A stretch of 49,835 nucleotides of DNA from an uncultured Eubacteriales bacterium (GTDB lineage: Bacteria > Bacillota > Clostridia > Oscillospirales > Acutalibacteraceae): positions 1 through 49,835 of the forward strand of contig CAKUFK010000017.1 of NCBI GenBank assembly GCA_934647945.1, written 5' to 3'. Shown here piece after piece: positions 33,046-41,027 of the stretch (the stretch's first letter is position 1; the number at the start of each line of letters is the position of its first letter). A model generated the notes under the pieces. It saw only the letters and a program-made list of their open reading frames with translations, was not told the DNA's origin and ran no database searches. The position numbers and the translations under genes are program-made.

Positions 33046-34242
33046 ATGCAAACGCGCGTCGCCGTCCTGTTTGGGGGACAGAGTGTGGAACACGAGGTTT
33101 CGATCATTTCGGGGCTGCAGGCCTTTGCCGCGCTCGACCGTTCCCGGTACGTCCCCATACCCCTGTACATCACCAAGGACAACCGTTTCTACACCGGCCC
33201 CCACATGGGGGATGTGGCCTCTTACCGGGATATGTCGGCCTGCCTGGCCACGGCCACCCGGGTGCTGCCCGTTCCCGCCGAAAAGGGGCGGGTGGAGCTT
33301 GTCCGCTATCCCTTCAAGAAATTCGGGAACAATGTGGTGGACAGCTTCGACGTGGCCCTGCCGGTGGTCCACGGCACCAATACCGAGGACGGCACCCTCA
33401 TGGGCTTCCTCGAGATGCTCGGTGTGCCGTACGCTTCCTGCGACGTGACCTCTTCCGCCCTGGGCATGGATAAATATAAAATGAAAGCCGTTTTGCGTCA
33501 GGCCGGGCTGCCGGTATTGGACGCCCTGCTTTTCTCCGGACGGGAAGTGGCGGCGGATACCGCCGCCGCTGTCAGCCGGATCGAGTCCGCGTTCCCATAT
33601 CCGGTCATCGTCAAGCCGGTCAACCTGGGGTCATCGGTCGGCATCTCCAAAGCGGGGGATCGGGACGCTCTCGGCCGGGCGCTGGATCTGGCACTGAGCT
33701 TCTCGGCCGAGGTGCTCATCGAGCGGGCCATCGTCCCCCTGCGGGAGCTCAACTGCGCGGTGCTCGGCGACCGGGACACCGCCCGCGCTTCCGTCTGCGA
33801 AGAGCCGTCCGGCTGCGACGAGATCCTCAGTTATCAGGACAAATACCTGCGGGGCGGCAAACAGGCCGGCGCCAAATCAGGCGGCATGGCCAGCCTGGGG
33901 CGCCGCTGTCCGGCCGATATTCCGGAGGAGCTTGCCGCCAGGGTGCAGGAGCTCGCGGTGCGGACCTTTCAGGCGCTGGGCTGTTCGGGCTGTTCCCGGA
34001 TCGATTTCCTCAATAATCCCGATACCGGCGAGCTGTTCGTCAATGAGATCAACACCATCCCCGGCTCCCTGGCCTTTTACCTGTGGGAAGCCGCAGGTAC
34101 CCCTTTCACGGCGCTTCTCGACGAGATGATCGCCCTGGCCTTCAAGCGCGCGAGGGAGCGGGAGGCCCTGACCTTCAGCGTGGATTCGAATCTTCTCGCC
34201 TCGGTCCGTCTCGGCGGAGCGAAGGGCGGTAAAATCGGATAA
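33046..34242 (+). CDS. ddl: D-alanine--D-alanine ligase family protein
   Basis: This ATP-grasp enzyme joins two D-alanines for the wall pentapeptide. The 398 residues show FGGQSVEHEVSIISG at the N-terminus, the ATP-grasp lysine strand PVIVKPVNLGSSVGISK, a catalytic stretch with SRIDFLNNPDTGELFVNEIN, and TIPGSLAFYLWE. It has the extended form seen in clostridial Ddl/Van-like ligases. The specificity for D-Ala against D-Ser or D-lactate cannot be set from sight alone. ATG 33046 follows GAGAGGAG; an ATG at 33010 overlapping murF has no site. A strong terminator follows. Confidence 0.93.
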   Translation: MQTRVAVLFGGQSVEHEVSIISGLQAFAALDRSRYVPIPLYITKDNRFYTGPHMGDVASYRDMSACLATATRVLPVPAEKGRVELVRYPFKKFGNNVVDSFDVALPVVHGTNTEDGTLMGFLEMLGVPYASCDVTSSALGMDKYKMKAVLRQAGLPVLDALLFSGREVAADTAAAVSRIESAFPYPVIVKPVNLGSSVGISKAGDRDALGRALDLALSFSAEVLIERAIVPLRELNCAVLGDRDTARASVCEEPSGCDEILSYQDKYLRGGKQAGAKSGGMASLGRRCPADIPEELAARVQELAVRTFQALGCSGCSRIDFLNNPDTGELFVNEINTIPGSLAFYLWEAAGTPFTALLDEMIALAFKRAREREALTFSVDSNLLASVRLGGAKGGKIG

Positions 34243-34253
34243 TGCGGCATCGG

Positions 34254-34290
34254 CACGGCCGGGTACCCTGGGGTACCCGGCCGTGTTTTT
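34254..34290 (+). terminator. Terminator of the hydrolase-murF-ddl operon
   Basis: A perfect 15-bp stem (CACGGCCGGGTACCC / GGGTACCCGGCCGTG), a 2-nt loop and a run of T, 11 bp after the ddl stop. Confidence 0.92.
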
Positions 34291-34445
34291 ATGGCAAGAT
34301 GGCACGGATGCCGGAACAGGGGGATTACAAATCGTGTGTTGCCGTCAGCCGGCGCGGATATGTTGTGCGGATTGTTTCCCCCATCGGGCAAGAGGCGGGA
34401 CCGGCTCAGAACCGTCGCGGTTCGAGCCCGGCTCTCACGCTCAAA

Positions 34446-34488
34446 GGGAAGAAGCCCCGCACGCTGTGCGGGGCTTCTTCCCTTTTTT
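34446..34488 (+). terminator. Strong hairpin abutting tRNA-Val
   Basis: A perfect 17-bp stem (34446-34462 with 34466-34482) and six T on the plus strand end exactly at the encoded CCA of the opposing tRNA-Val. On the minus strand the hairpin follows the tRNAs but has only TTT. It probably ends the tRNA transcript and blocks rightward read-through into the tRNA genes. Confidence 0.75.
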
Positions 34489-34564
34489 GGTGGGCGTAAA
34501 CGGACTCGAACCGCTGACCTCCTGCGTGTGAAGCAGGCGCTCTAACCAGCTGAGCTATACGCCC
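34488..34564 (-). tRNA. tRNA-Val (anticodon CAC)
   Basis: A full cloverleaf is read on the minus strand: acceptor GGGCGTA/TACGCCC, D arm TAGCTCAGCTGGTTAGAGC, anticodon stem CCTGC/GCAGG with loop TTCACAC, T arm with GGTTCGAGTCC, and an encoded CCA. It is the last of three tRNAs in the transcript. Confidence 0.96.
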
Positions 34565-34594
34565 ATTTCAGCCGCCGCTATTGCAGCAGCCAGA

Positions 34595-34669
34595 TGGTGA
34601 CCCGAACGGGAATCGAACCCGTGTTACCGCCGTGAAAGGGCGGTGTCTTAACCGCTTGACCATCGGGCC
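34595..34669 (-). tRNA. tRNA-Glu (anticodon TTC)
   Basis: Minus strand; acceptor GGCCCGA with TCGGGTC, anticodon stem CCGCC/GGCGG with loop CTTTCAC, T arm GGGTTCGATTCCC and an encoded CCA. It is the middle gene of the cluster. Confidence 0.96.
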
Positions 34670-34695
34670 GTGAAGCGCCTCAGACAAAAGGCGCC

Positions 34696-34772
34696 TGGTA
34701 GCGGTAGTCGGATTTGAACCAACGACACTGCGGGTATGAACCGCATGCTCTAGCCAACTGAGCTATACCGCC
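34696..34772 (-). tRNA. tRNA-Met (anticodon CAT)
   Basis: Minus strand; acceptor GGCGGTA with TACCGCT, D arm TAGCTCAGTTGGCTAGAGC, anticodon stem TGCGG/CCGCA with loop TTCATAC, T arm GGTTCAAATCC and an encoded CCA. The paired first base and the D arm point to elongator tRNA-Met; a CAT tRNA modified for isoleucine cannot be fully excluded. Confidence 0.95.
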
Positions 34773-34805
34773 ATAAACAGTCCCCCTGGCAGGGGGACGC
34801 AGATT

Positions 34806-34834
34806 ATTATATAGTATGTCCCGGGGCTTGTCAA
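34806..34834 (-). promoter_or_regulatory. Perfect consensus promoter of the tRNA cluster
   Basis: On the minus strand TTGACA (34829-34834), exactly 17 bp, and TATAAT (34806-34811). It lies about 35 bp before tRNA-Met and 30 bp downstream of the rnfB stop. Confidence 0.93.
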
Positions 34835-34863
34835 GAACATTCTGCCCAAAAATTCACAGAAAA

Positions 34864-35649
34864 TCAACCGAACACCGAGATGCACTGAGACGGACAGGCA
34901 GCCGCGCACTCGCCGCAGCCGACACATTTCTCCGGATCGATGGACGCGAGGAAATTTTCCACATGGATGGCGTCGTAGGCGCAGACCTTGGTGCATTTCA
35001 TGCAGCCGATACACCCCGCCTTACAGGCCTTGCGGACCGCCGCGCCTTTCTCATGGCTGGAACAGCGCACCACGCCTTTTGTGGCTCCAGGGACCAGCGC
35101 GATCAGATGCTTAGGGCAGGCTTTGACACACAGGCCGCAGGCACGGCAGAGGGACGGATCCACCCGCGCCAGGCCGTTTTCCACATGAATGGCATCGAAC
35201 TCGCAGGCATTGACACAATCGCCGTAACCCAGACAGCCGGCGCCGCAGAGCCAGTCTCCGCCATAAAACTGCGCGGCAGCCTTGCAGGAGGGCAGGCCCC
35301 GGTAGTTGAGCTTGCGGGCGGTCACATCCAGGCAGCCCCCGCAGCGCACCAGCGCGGTTTTGACCTCCACTTCTCCCGAGACGCCCAGGAGCTCTCCGGT
35401 CGCTTCCGCGACCTTGGCGCCGCCGGGGGAGCAAAGGCCCACCTTTGCTCCCTCGTGAACCATGGCGTGAGCATACCCCTCGCAGCCGGAATAGCCGCAG
35501 GCTCCGCAGTTGGCACCGGGGAGGAGCTCCTTGAGCGCCTCCACCTTTTCATCCCGCGGCACTGCCATCAGCACCGAGGCAACCGCCAGAATCAGTCCCG
35601 CGAGAAGGCCCACTCCGGCGAGGATCAGGATCGGCAGCAGGATCGTCAT
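34864..35649 (-). CDS. rnfB: Rnf complex electron-transfer subunit RnfB
   Basis: RnfB is the ferredoxin-facing iron-sulfur subunit of the Rnf complex (reduced ferredoxin:NAD+ oxidoreductase coupled to ion transport). The 261 residues have an N-terminal membrane helix (1-28), a cluster motif GANCGACGYSGCEGYA near 46-61, further cysteines around 80-140 and several CxxCxxCxxxC ferredoxin motifs (CRACGLCVKACP; CIGCMKCTKVC; CVGCGECAAACP). It is the last gene of the operon, 26 bp behind rnfA. No clear terminator is seen before the tRNA promoter. Confidence 0.96.
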   Translation of the reverse strand: MTILLPILILAGVGLLAGLILAVASVLMAVPRDEKVEALKELLPGANCGACGYSGCEGYAHAMVHEGAKVGLCSPGGAKVAEATGELLGVSGEVEVKTALVRCGGCLDVTARKLNYRGLPSCKAAAQFYGGDWLCGAGCLGYGDCVNACEFDAIHVENGLARVDPSLCRACGLCVKACPKHLIALVPGATKGVVRCSSHEKGAAVRKACKAGCIGCMKCTKVCAYDAIHVENFLASIDPEKCVGCGECAAACPSQCISVFG

Positions 35650-35675
35650 TCAGATTCCCTCCTTGACAGGTCTTC

Positions 35676-36263
35676 TCACAGTCCGAACAGCCCCTGGAAA
35701 CCCAGAAAGGACACCGAGACCAGGGACGCGGCAACCAGTGTGATGGGCAGCCCCTTGAGGCTTTCGGGGATTTCCGCCGACTCCAGACGCTCCCTCACGC
35801 CGGCGAACATCACCATGGCCAGCAGGAACCCGAGGCCCGCTCCCAAGGCATTGACCAGAGACTGGACAAATCCAAAATGGCTGTCGATGTTCAGGATGGT
35901 CACGCCGAGTACCGCGCAGTTGGTGGTAATCAGCGGCAGATAGATCCCCAGCGCCTTGTGCAGCGGGGGCACGTACCGTTTGAGCACGATTTCCACGAGC
36001 TGAACCAGAGCCGCGATGATGAGGATAAAGGCCAGGGTCTGGAGATAGCCCAGATCGTTCGGCAAAAGCAGAAAGGTGTAGATCGGCCAGGTGGCGGCAG
36101 TGGCCATCAGCATGACGAAGAGCACCGCCAGCGACATACCGACGGCGGAATTCAGCTTTTTGGACACGCCCAGAAAGGGGCAGATGCCAAGAAATTGGGA
36201 GAGGACGAAATTGTTTACCAGCAGGCCGCCGATGAGGATGGCGAGCAGGCTTCCGTTAGGCAT
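35676..36263 (-). CDS. rnfA: Rnf complex membrane subunit RnfA
   Basis: RnfA is one of two homologous membrane subunits thought to form the ion path with a buried iron-sulfur cluster. The 195 residues hold six hydrophobic helices and the signature cysteines in NNFVLSQFLGICPFLGVS (near residue 28) and LGIYLPLITTNCAVLG (near 113). The length is exact for the family. The start overlaps the end of rnfE by 8 bp, so translation is coupled. Confidence 0.96.
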   Translation of the reverse strand: MPNGSLLAILIGGLLVNNFVLSQFLGICPFLGVSKKLNSAVGMSLAVLFVMLMATAATWPIYTFLLLPNDLGYLQTLAFILIIAALVQLVEIVLKRYVPPLHKALGIYLPLITTNCAVLGVTILNIDSHFGFVQSLVNALGAGLGFLLAMVMFAGVRERLESAEIPESLKGLPITLVAASLVSVSFLGFQGLFGL

Positions 36264-36993
36264 GGCTCTCGTCCCCCTTCCTGTCGCCGTCCGGGTTCGC
36301 CGCGGAGGAAGCCGGCTTGCAGCCCTCCGCCCCGTGGCAGGTCCCCGTCATGGGGCAGGCGGCACAGACCTGGCCGCTCAGCTCTTCCCGGGCGGTATCT
36401 TTGTCAAACTTATGGGAGAGCTGGTTGGTCAGCCAGATCAGGATGCCGAAGACAAAGAATCCGCCGGCGGGCAGGACGAAAATGGTGATGGCGGGGAAAA
36501 GCCCTCCCTCCGGCCAGCCGAAAACAGTCCCGTTGCCGAGGAGCTCCCGGATAAGGCCCATGGCCACCAGCGCGCCGGTGAAGCCGGCCCCCATCCCCAG
36601 TCCGTCCAGGGCGGACAGCCCCACGCTGTTGCGGGAGGCAAAGGCCTCCGCCCGGCCGAGGATGATGCAATTGACCACGATCAGGGGCAGATAAATCCCC
36701 AGCGCCTTGTCGATGGAGGGCAGGTACGCCTTCACCAGCAGCTGGACGATGGTGGTAAATCCCGCGATGACCACGATGTAGGCGGGCAGCCGCACCTTAT
36801 CGGGGATCACGCGGCGCAGGAGGGAAATGACGATGTTCGAGCAGACCAGCACGAAGGTGGCGGCGGCCCCCATCCCCAGTCCATTCATGGCCGCGGTAGT
36901 CACAGCCAGAGTGGGGCAGGTGCCGAGGACCAGGCGGAGGACCGGGTTTTCCCGGATCAGGCCCTTGGAAAATTCATTGACATACCGGTTCAT
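36256..36993 (-). CDS. rnfE: Rnf complex membrane subunit RnfE, with cysteine-rich tail
   Basis: RnfE is the homologue of RnfA. The 245 residues carry six helices, GTCPTLAVTTAAMNGLGMG near the N-terminus and LGIYLPLIVVNCIILGR, with the paired cluster cysteines. After the last helix (GFFVFGILIWLTNQL) there is an extra cytosolic tail of about 45 residues with four cysteines in the pattern C-x2-C-x5-C-x5-C, which looks like a metal or cluster site and is absent from the core family. The start overlaps the rnfG stop by 4 bp. The tail ends inside the rnfA start region. Confidence 0.95.
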   Translation of the reverse strand: MNRYVNEFSKGLIRENPVLRLVLGTCPTLAVTTAAMNGLGMGAAATFVLVCSNIVISLLRRVIPDKVRLPAYIVVIAGFTTIVQLLVKAYLPSIDKALGIYLPLIVVNCIILGRAEAFASRNSVGLSALDGLGMGAGFTGALVAMGLIRELLGNGTVFGWPEGGLFPAITIFVLPAGGFFVFGILIWLTNQLSHKFDKDTAREELSGQVCAACPMTGTCHGAEGCKPASSAANPDGDRKGDESHA

Positions 36994-37577
36994 GTCCCGC
37001 TCTCCCCTTTCGTCTGCCAGGCCGTATCGTCCTTCTGCACGGCGGTGACCTGGTCAAAATAAGCAATGGCCTGGTTGACGGCATTGACGATGCCCTTCGA
37101 GGTTTTGGTGGCCTGGGACACGCCGTCCACATCCACGCCGAACTCCAGCGCCTTGGCATTTTTCCCCTGGAGGGCCGTGAGAAGGCCGCCCTTTTCCACC
37201 TTATCCACATACCCCGCAGTCTCGTTGTCCGAGGTGACGGCCACCCCGGAGATGGTCCCGTCCCTCCGGATCCCCGTCATGACCTTCAGCCCCGCGCTTT
37301 TGCCCGTCGATTCGGCGGTGAAAACATAACCTACCGTGGCGCCGTCCTGTATGCCGACATAATACTCCACTTCGGCGCCGTCGACCGTCATAAGCTGCTT
37401 TTCAAAGGAATCCGCCTCCAGCACCTGAAGACGGGCGGCAGTCGCGGTCGCCTCGTCCCGGGCGGCGATGGTGTCCTCGGTCAGGGCGTTGGTGCCGGCC
37501 AGGGCGGCCGTGACGATACCGGCGATCAGGGCCAGGGCCAGGGAACTGACCACGATCCCTTTTATGTTCTTATTCAT
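36990..37577 (-). CDS. rnfG: Rnf complex FMN-binding subunit RnfG
   Basis: RnfG carries covalent FMN on a Thr and faces outward. The 195 residues have an N-terminal anchor (IKGIVVSSLALALIAGIVTAALAG) and one FMN-binding domain with YVFTAESTGKSAGLKVMTGI, then VTSDNETAGYVDK, then the flavinylation segment VSQATKTSKGIVNAVN. The usual pattern is S/D-G-A-T/S-x-T; here Gly is replaced by Gln, but the last Thr is kept. It overlaps rnfD by 8 bp and rnfE by 4 bp. Confidence 0.94.
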   Translation of the reverse strand: MNKNIKGIVVSSLALALIAGIVTAALAGTNALTEDTIAARDEATATAARLQVLEADSFEKQLMTVDGAEVEYYVGIQDGATVGYVFTAESTGKSAGLKVMTGIRRDGTISGVAVTSDNETAGYVDKVEKGGLLTALQGKNAKALEFGVDVDGVSQATKTSKGIVNAVNQAIAYFDQVTAVQKDDTAWQTKGESGT

Positions 37578-38529
37578 GGCGCGCCCTCCGTTTCTCCCCG
37601 AAGGGCCGGGGCCGCGTCACCCGTTCGATCAGAGGGACGAGGATATTCATGATCACAATGGCGAAGGAGACTCCCTCGGGCAGCGACCCGTACAGCCGGA
37701 TGAGCACCGTCAGCAAACCGCAGCCCACCGCAAAGACGACCTTGCCCGCCTTGTTGATGGGGCTGGTGGTGTAGTCGGTCGCCATAAAGATGGCTCCCAG
37801 CATCAGCCCGCCCGACAGGATATGGTACAGGGGGTTGCCCCCCAGCAGCCAGGTCATGACGAAGACGGTGCCGATGTACACCACCGGTACGATGGGGGAA
37901 ATCACCCGCCGGATGACGAGATACACCCCGCCGAGCAGCAGGGCAAATACGCAGGTTTCCCCCAGACAGCCGCCCCGCATCCCCACAAAGAGCTGCAAAG
38001 GGGAGAAGGCCGACGGATCCCCGCCCTGGGACATCAGCGCCAGCGGGGTGGCCGAGGAAATCGCGTCGGCCCCCTGCCACTGCATCGGCGCCACCCAGTT
38101 GTTCATCTCCCCGGGAAAGCTGCCCATCAGGACGATCCGGCCGAGCAGGGCCGGATTGACGAAATTCTGGCCCAGCCCGCCGAACATCTGCTTGGCGACC
38201 ACAATGGCCACCACGCTGCCGAGAGCCGCCTGCCAGAGAGGGATGGTGGAGGGCAGGTTATAGGCCAGCAGCAGGCCGGTGACGACGCAGGAAAGGTCCC
38301 CCACCGTCTGGGGACGTTTCATTACCGCCCGGGACAGCACCTCGGCCGCCATGGCGGAGGCAACGCAGATCAGCTCAACGAGCAGCGCCCGCCAGCCGAA
38401 AAGCCACACCGAAGCGATCCCCGCCGGCGCCAGCGCGATGAGGACGTCGAGCATGATGGTCCGGGTATTCATCCCGCAGTGCAGGTGGGGGGAGGAGGAT
38501 ACGATCAGGGTATTGTCCAACGGATTCAC
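37570..38529 (-). CDS. rnfD: Rnf complex membrane subunit RnfD
   Basis: RnfD is a polytopic membrane subunit with covalent FMN. The 319 residues begin with SSSPHLHCGMNTRTIMLDVL, have about ten helices, and show the flavinylation region DAISSATPLALM near residue 162, as well as GGLGQNFVNPALLGRI and ATDYTTSPINKAGK. The start is one base after the rnfC stop. The length fits the family. Confidence 0.95.
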   Translation of the reverse strand: MNPLDNTLIVSSSPHLHCGMNTRTIMLDVLIALAPAGIASVWLFGWRALLVELICVASAMAAEVLSRAVMKRPQTVGDLSCVVTGLLLAYNLPSTIPLWQAALGSVVAIVVAKQMFGGLGQNFVNPALLGRIVLMGSFPGEMNNWVAPMQWQGADAISSATPLALMSQGGDPSAFSPLQLFVGMRGGCLGETCVFALLLGGVYLVIRRVISPIVPVVYIGTVFVMTWLLGGNPLYHILSGGLMLGAIFMATDYTTSPINKAGKVVFAVGCGLLTVLIRLYGSLPEGVSFAIVIMNILVPLIERVTRPRPFGEKRRARHE

Positions 38530-38530
38530 C

Positions 38531-39889
38531 TCATTTTTTCACGGATGATGGAGCGGTGCTTTTCGCAGACGCGGCACGGACCGCATCCTTCGCCATCCGG
38601 ACCACCTGGACGATGGGCCGGTGGGCCGGGCAGGAATAGGAACAGCAGCCGCACTCCATACAGGTCATAGTCCCGAGCCTTTTCATCTCATCGGTATCCC
38701 CGACCGCATAAGCCCGGGCGATGGAGGGGGGCAGCAGATGCATCGGGCAGGCGTCCACGCACCGGCCGCAGCGGATGCAGGTGGTGGCACTCTCCATCCG
38801 GGCATCGGGTTCCGCGAAGGCCAGGATGGCGTTGTTCTGCTTGAGCACCGGAAGCTGGTCGTCCATCAGGGCGAGGCCCATCATCGGCCCACCCATTAAC
38901 AGCTTGTGGACCGGGGCGGACAAGCCGCCCGCAAAGGCCAGCACCTCATGAATGGGGGTACCGATGGTGACCCGGATATTTTGAGGATGGGCCACAGCCG
39001 ACCCGTCCACCGTGATCCGCTTGGTCACGAGGGGCATGCCGGTTTTCAGATATCGGGCCAGCACGGCGGCGGAGGTGACGTTCATCACCACGCAGCCCAC
39101 GTCGGCGGGCAGGCCCCCTGGTGGGACCTTCCGGCCGGTGCAGGCCTGGATGAGGACCTTTTCCGCCCCCTGGGGATACCGGGCCGGCAGGCCCTTGACA
39201 GCGACCTCCCGGCCGGGCGCCGACACCTTGGCAGCGATTTTGGACAGCTCCGCGATGGCGGCGGGCTTGTTCCGTTCCACGGCAATGATCACCCGGCCCG
39301 CGTCGAGAAATTCCATGACCGCCTGCACACCCGAGACGATGTCCCAGGAATTTTCCATGCATTCCCGATAATCCGCCGTGATATAGGGCTCGCACTCGGC
39401 GGCGTTGATGAGGATGGTGTCGATCGCCCCCGGGTCCTTGGGATTCAGCTTGATATAGGTGGGAAAACCCGCGCCGCCCAGCCCCACCAGGCCGGAATTC
39501 CGCACGGCGTTCAGGAAATCCTCGTGGGTCTCGATAACGGGGGGCTTGACGCTGCTATGTACCCGCTGCTCGCCGTCGGATTCGATGACCACCGCCTTGG
39601 TGGTCCTTCCCCCCGGCAGGAGCAGCTCGGTGATGGCCTTGACGGTGCCGGAAACGCCGGAGTGGACGGGGGCGGAGAGGGGCTTGTCGCTGTCCCCCAC
39701 CATCTGGCCGACCTCGACGGCGTCCCCCGGTCCGACGACCGGGTCGCACGGAACGCCCAGATGCTGGGACATGGCGAGGATGATCGTCTCGGGTGGGGGC
39801 ATCACGACGGTTTCACAGTCCGCCGTGTGCTTGCGGTGGGGGGCGTGGACGCCTCCCCTGACCGGGTGGAGCCAGTTTTTCAAGGGCAT
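38531..39889 (-). CDS. rnfC: Rnf complex NADH-binding subunit RnfC
   Basis: RnfC is the soluble subunit that binds FMN, NAD(H) and two 4Fe-4S clusters. The product shows the opening RGGVHAPHRKH, a barrel-sandwich part, VGLGGAGFPTYIKL (nucleotide site), INAAECEPYITADY, GGPMMG, and two C-terminal ferredoxin motifs (CIRCGRCVDACPM and CMECGCCSYSCP). With ATG 39889 it has 452 residues and the usual N-terminus; an in-frame ATG at 39904 would touch the AAAGG site and is less likely. It follows the Gx-transporter gene closely. Confidence 0.95.
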   Translation of the reverse strand: MPLKNWLHPVRGGVHAPHRKHTADCETVVMPPPETIILAMSQHLGVPCDPVVGPGDAVEVGQMVGDSDKPLSAPVHSGVSGTVKAITELLLPGGRTTKAVVIESDGEQRVHSSVKPPVIETHEDFLNAVRNSGLVGLGGAGFPTYIKLNPKDPGAIDTILINAAECEPYITADYRECMENSWDIVSGVQAVMEFLDAGRVIIAVERNKPAAIAELSKIAAKVSAPGREVAVKGLPARYPQGAEKVLIQACTGRKVPPGGLPADVGCVVMNVTSAAVLARYLKTGMPLVTKRITVDGSAVAHPQNIRVTIGTPIHEVLAFAGGLSAPVHKLLMGGPMMGLALMDDQLPVLKQNNAILAFAEPDARMESATTCIRCGRCVDACPMHLLPPSIARAYAVGDTDEMKRLGTMTCMECGCCSYSCPAHRPIVQVVRMAKDAVRAASAKSTAPSSVKK

Positions 39890-39916
39890 AGGAGACTCAC
39901 ACATCCTTTCATAACT

Positions 39917-40450
39917 CTAAAGCTGCCGGCGCAGTTTCCCGATGGCCGGCAGCAGGAGATGCAGCGTCAGCCCCGTCACCATACCGGTGGCGAGAGCCAT
40001 GAGCAGCAGCCAGGGGGCATAGGCGAGCACGGCCGGCCCGATCAGCAGCAGGGCCATGAGCCATTGCCCCGCGTTATGGGCCACGGCCCCGGCGATGCCG
40101 ATGCCGATATCCCCCATCTTTCCCCGGAACAGACGCAGGCAGAGCGCCATGACGAGGGTGCTGAGCAGCCCCCCCGCCGCGCTCATCAAAAAGGCGCTGC
40201 CTCCCCGCAGCAGGGCAAACACCGCCTTGACCGCCGTAATGCCGAGCGCCGCGGGCAGGGAAAGGGCGGTCAGCGCATACATGGTGACGATGTTGGAAAG
40301 CCCCAGCTTGGCCCCGGGGACCGGCAGGGCGGGCAGCAGTCCCTCTAGAAACGAGAGGGCCAGTGCCAGCGCCGCCAGCAGGCCGAGCAGGGCCACGGAG
40401 GACGTTCCGGCCGCGATGGGGGATGGCCGGGGATTCTCTTTGGGTTTCAT
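39917..40450 (-). CDS. Gx transporter family (heptaprenyl diphosphate synthase component I-like) membrane protein
   Basis: These 177 residues form about five membrane helices with LGLLAALALALSFLEGLLP, then GAKLGLSNIVTMYAL, LLRGGSAFLMSAAGGLLSTL and AGAVAHNAGQWLMALLL, the Gx family layout related to ECF-type substrate-binding membrane proteins. The family is often encoded just before rnfC and beside a NusG-II protein, as here. It is annotated as a heptaprenyl diphosphate synthase component by old homology; the real ligand is unknown. Confidence 0.9.
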   Translation of the reverse strand: MKPKENPRPSPIAAGTSSVALLGLLAALALALSFLEGLLPALPVPGAKLGLSNIVTMYALTALSLPAALGITAVKAVFALLRGGSAFLMSAAGGLLSTLVMALCLRLFRGKMGDIGIGIAGAVAHNAGQWLMALLLIGPAVLAYAPWLLLMALATGMVTGLTLHLLLPAIGKLRRQL

Positions 40451-40484
40451 GCGGTCCTCTCCTTATGCGGAAAGATGGGCGGCC

Positions 40485-40892
40485 TCAGCCGGTGACGGCG
40501 TCCACGTCTCCGGAGGAAGCGGAGCCCGCGCTTACCCGGACGGCAATCCCCGCCGGCACGCAGGCCGCGCTCTGCCCGGAGGCAGACAGCCAGCCGCTGT
40601 GGACACAAATCTGGTCGGGACAGCCGCTTTCCCTGACCCTCACCCGGCCGTCCGCCACCTCGACGGTCAGGACGATGCCGTTTCTGCCGGTAAACGAAAC
40701 GGTGGAAGGCCGGTCCAGGCGCAGCACGGTCTCCCCGTCCGGCGTCGTCACCACGGCGGTGCCCCCCGGACGGGCGAACAGGCGTCCGCCGGCGAACAGA
40801 AGCAGGGCGGCGGCGAGCACGCACGCCGCCAAGATGAGATCAGCCCGGCGGACAGCCGGGGGGCGGCGGGACCCGGCCGATGGTTTTTCCAA
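40485..40892 (-). CDS. NusG domain II-containing membrane-anchored protein
   Basis: The protein has an N-terminal membrane helix (LILAACVLAAALLLFAGG) and an extracytoplasmic NusG-II type domain with the conserved block VRESGCPDQICVHSGWLS followed by SAACVPAG. The two cysteines suggest a redox or metal role; the family is a steady partner of Rnf gene clusters. The start is likely TTG 40892, 7 nt after GGGAGG, giving 135 residues; GTG 40898 is directly against the ribosome site. It is the first gene of the operon. Confidence 0.87.
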   Translation of the reverse strand: MEKPSAGSRRPPAVRRADLILAACVLAAALLLFAGGRLFARPGGTAVVTTPDGETVLRLDRPSTVSFTGRNGIVLTVEVADGRVRVRESGCPDQICVHSGWLSASGQSAACVPAGIAVRVSAGSASSGDVDAVTG

Positions 40893-40908
40893 AAACACCC
40901 CTCCCGCA

Positions 40909-40956
40909 TTGAATCCCTATCCCGAATATGATATACTATTCCCCGTAAAATTACAA
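40909..40956. promoter_or_regulatory. Overlapping divergent promoters: rnf operon (minus) and Fe-ADH (plus)
   Basis: Plus: TTGAAT (40909-40914), 17 bp, TATACT (40932-40937). Minus: TTGTAA (40951-40956), 17 bp, TATCAT (40928-40933). The two -10 boxes overlap, so the polymerases exclude each other. Confidence 0.72.
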
Positions 40957-41027
40957 GATATTTGCGGGGATTCTTCGGGCGCCCGCGCGGGCCGCCCGGC
41001 GGACACCGTTTGGAAAGAAGGATTCGG

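Noticed and set aside
34293..34445. A tRNA-like T arm (GGTTCGAGCCC) on the plus strand
   Set aside because: Only three of five T-stem pairs form and no matching acceptor or anticodon arm could be placed, so it is not called a tRNA. A remnant of an integration site is possible but unsupported.
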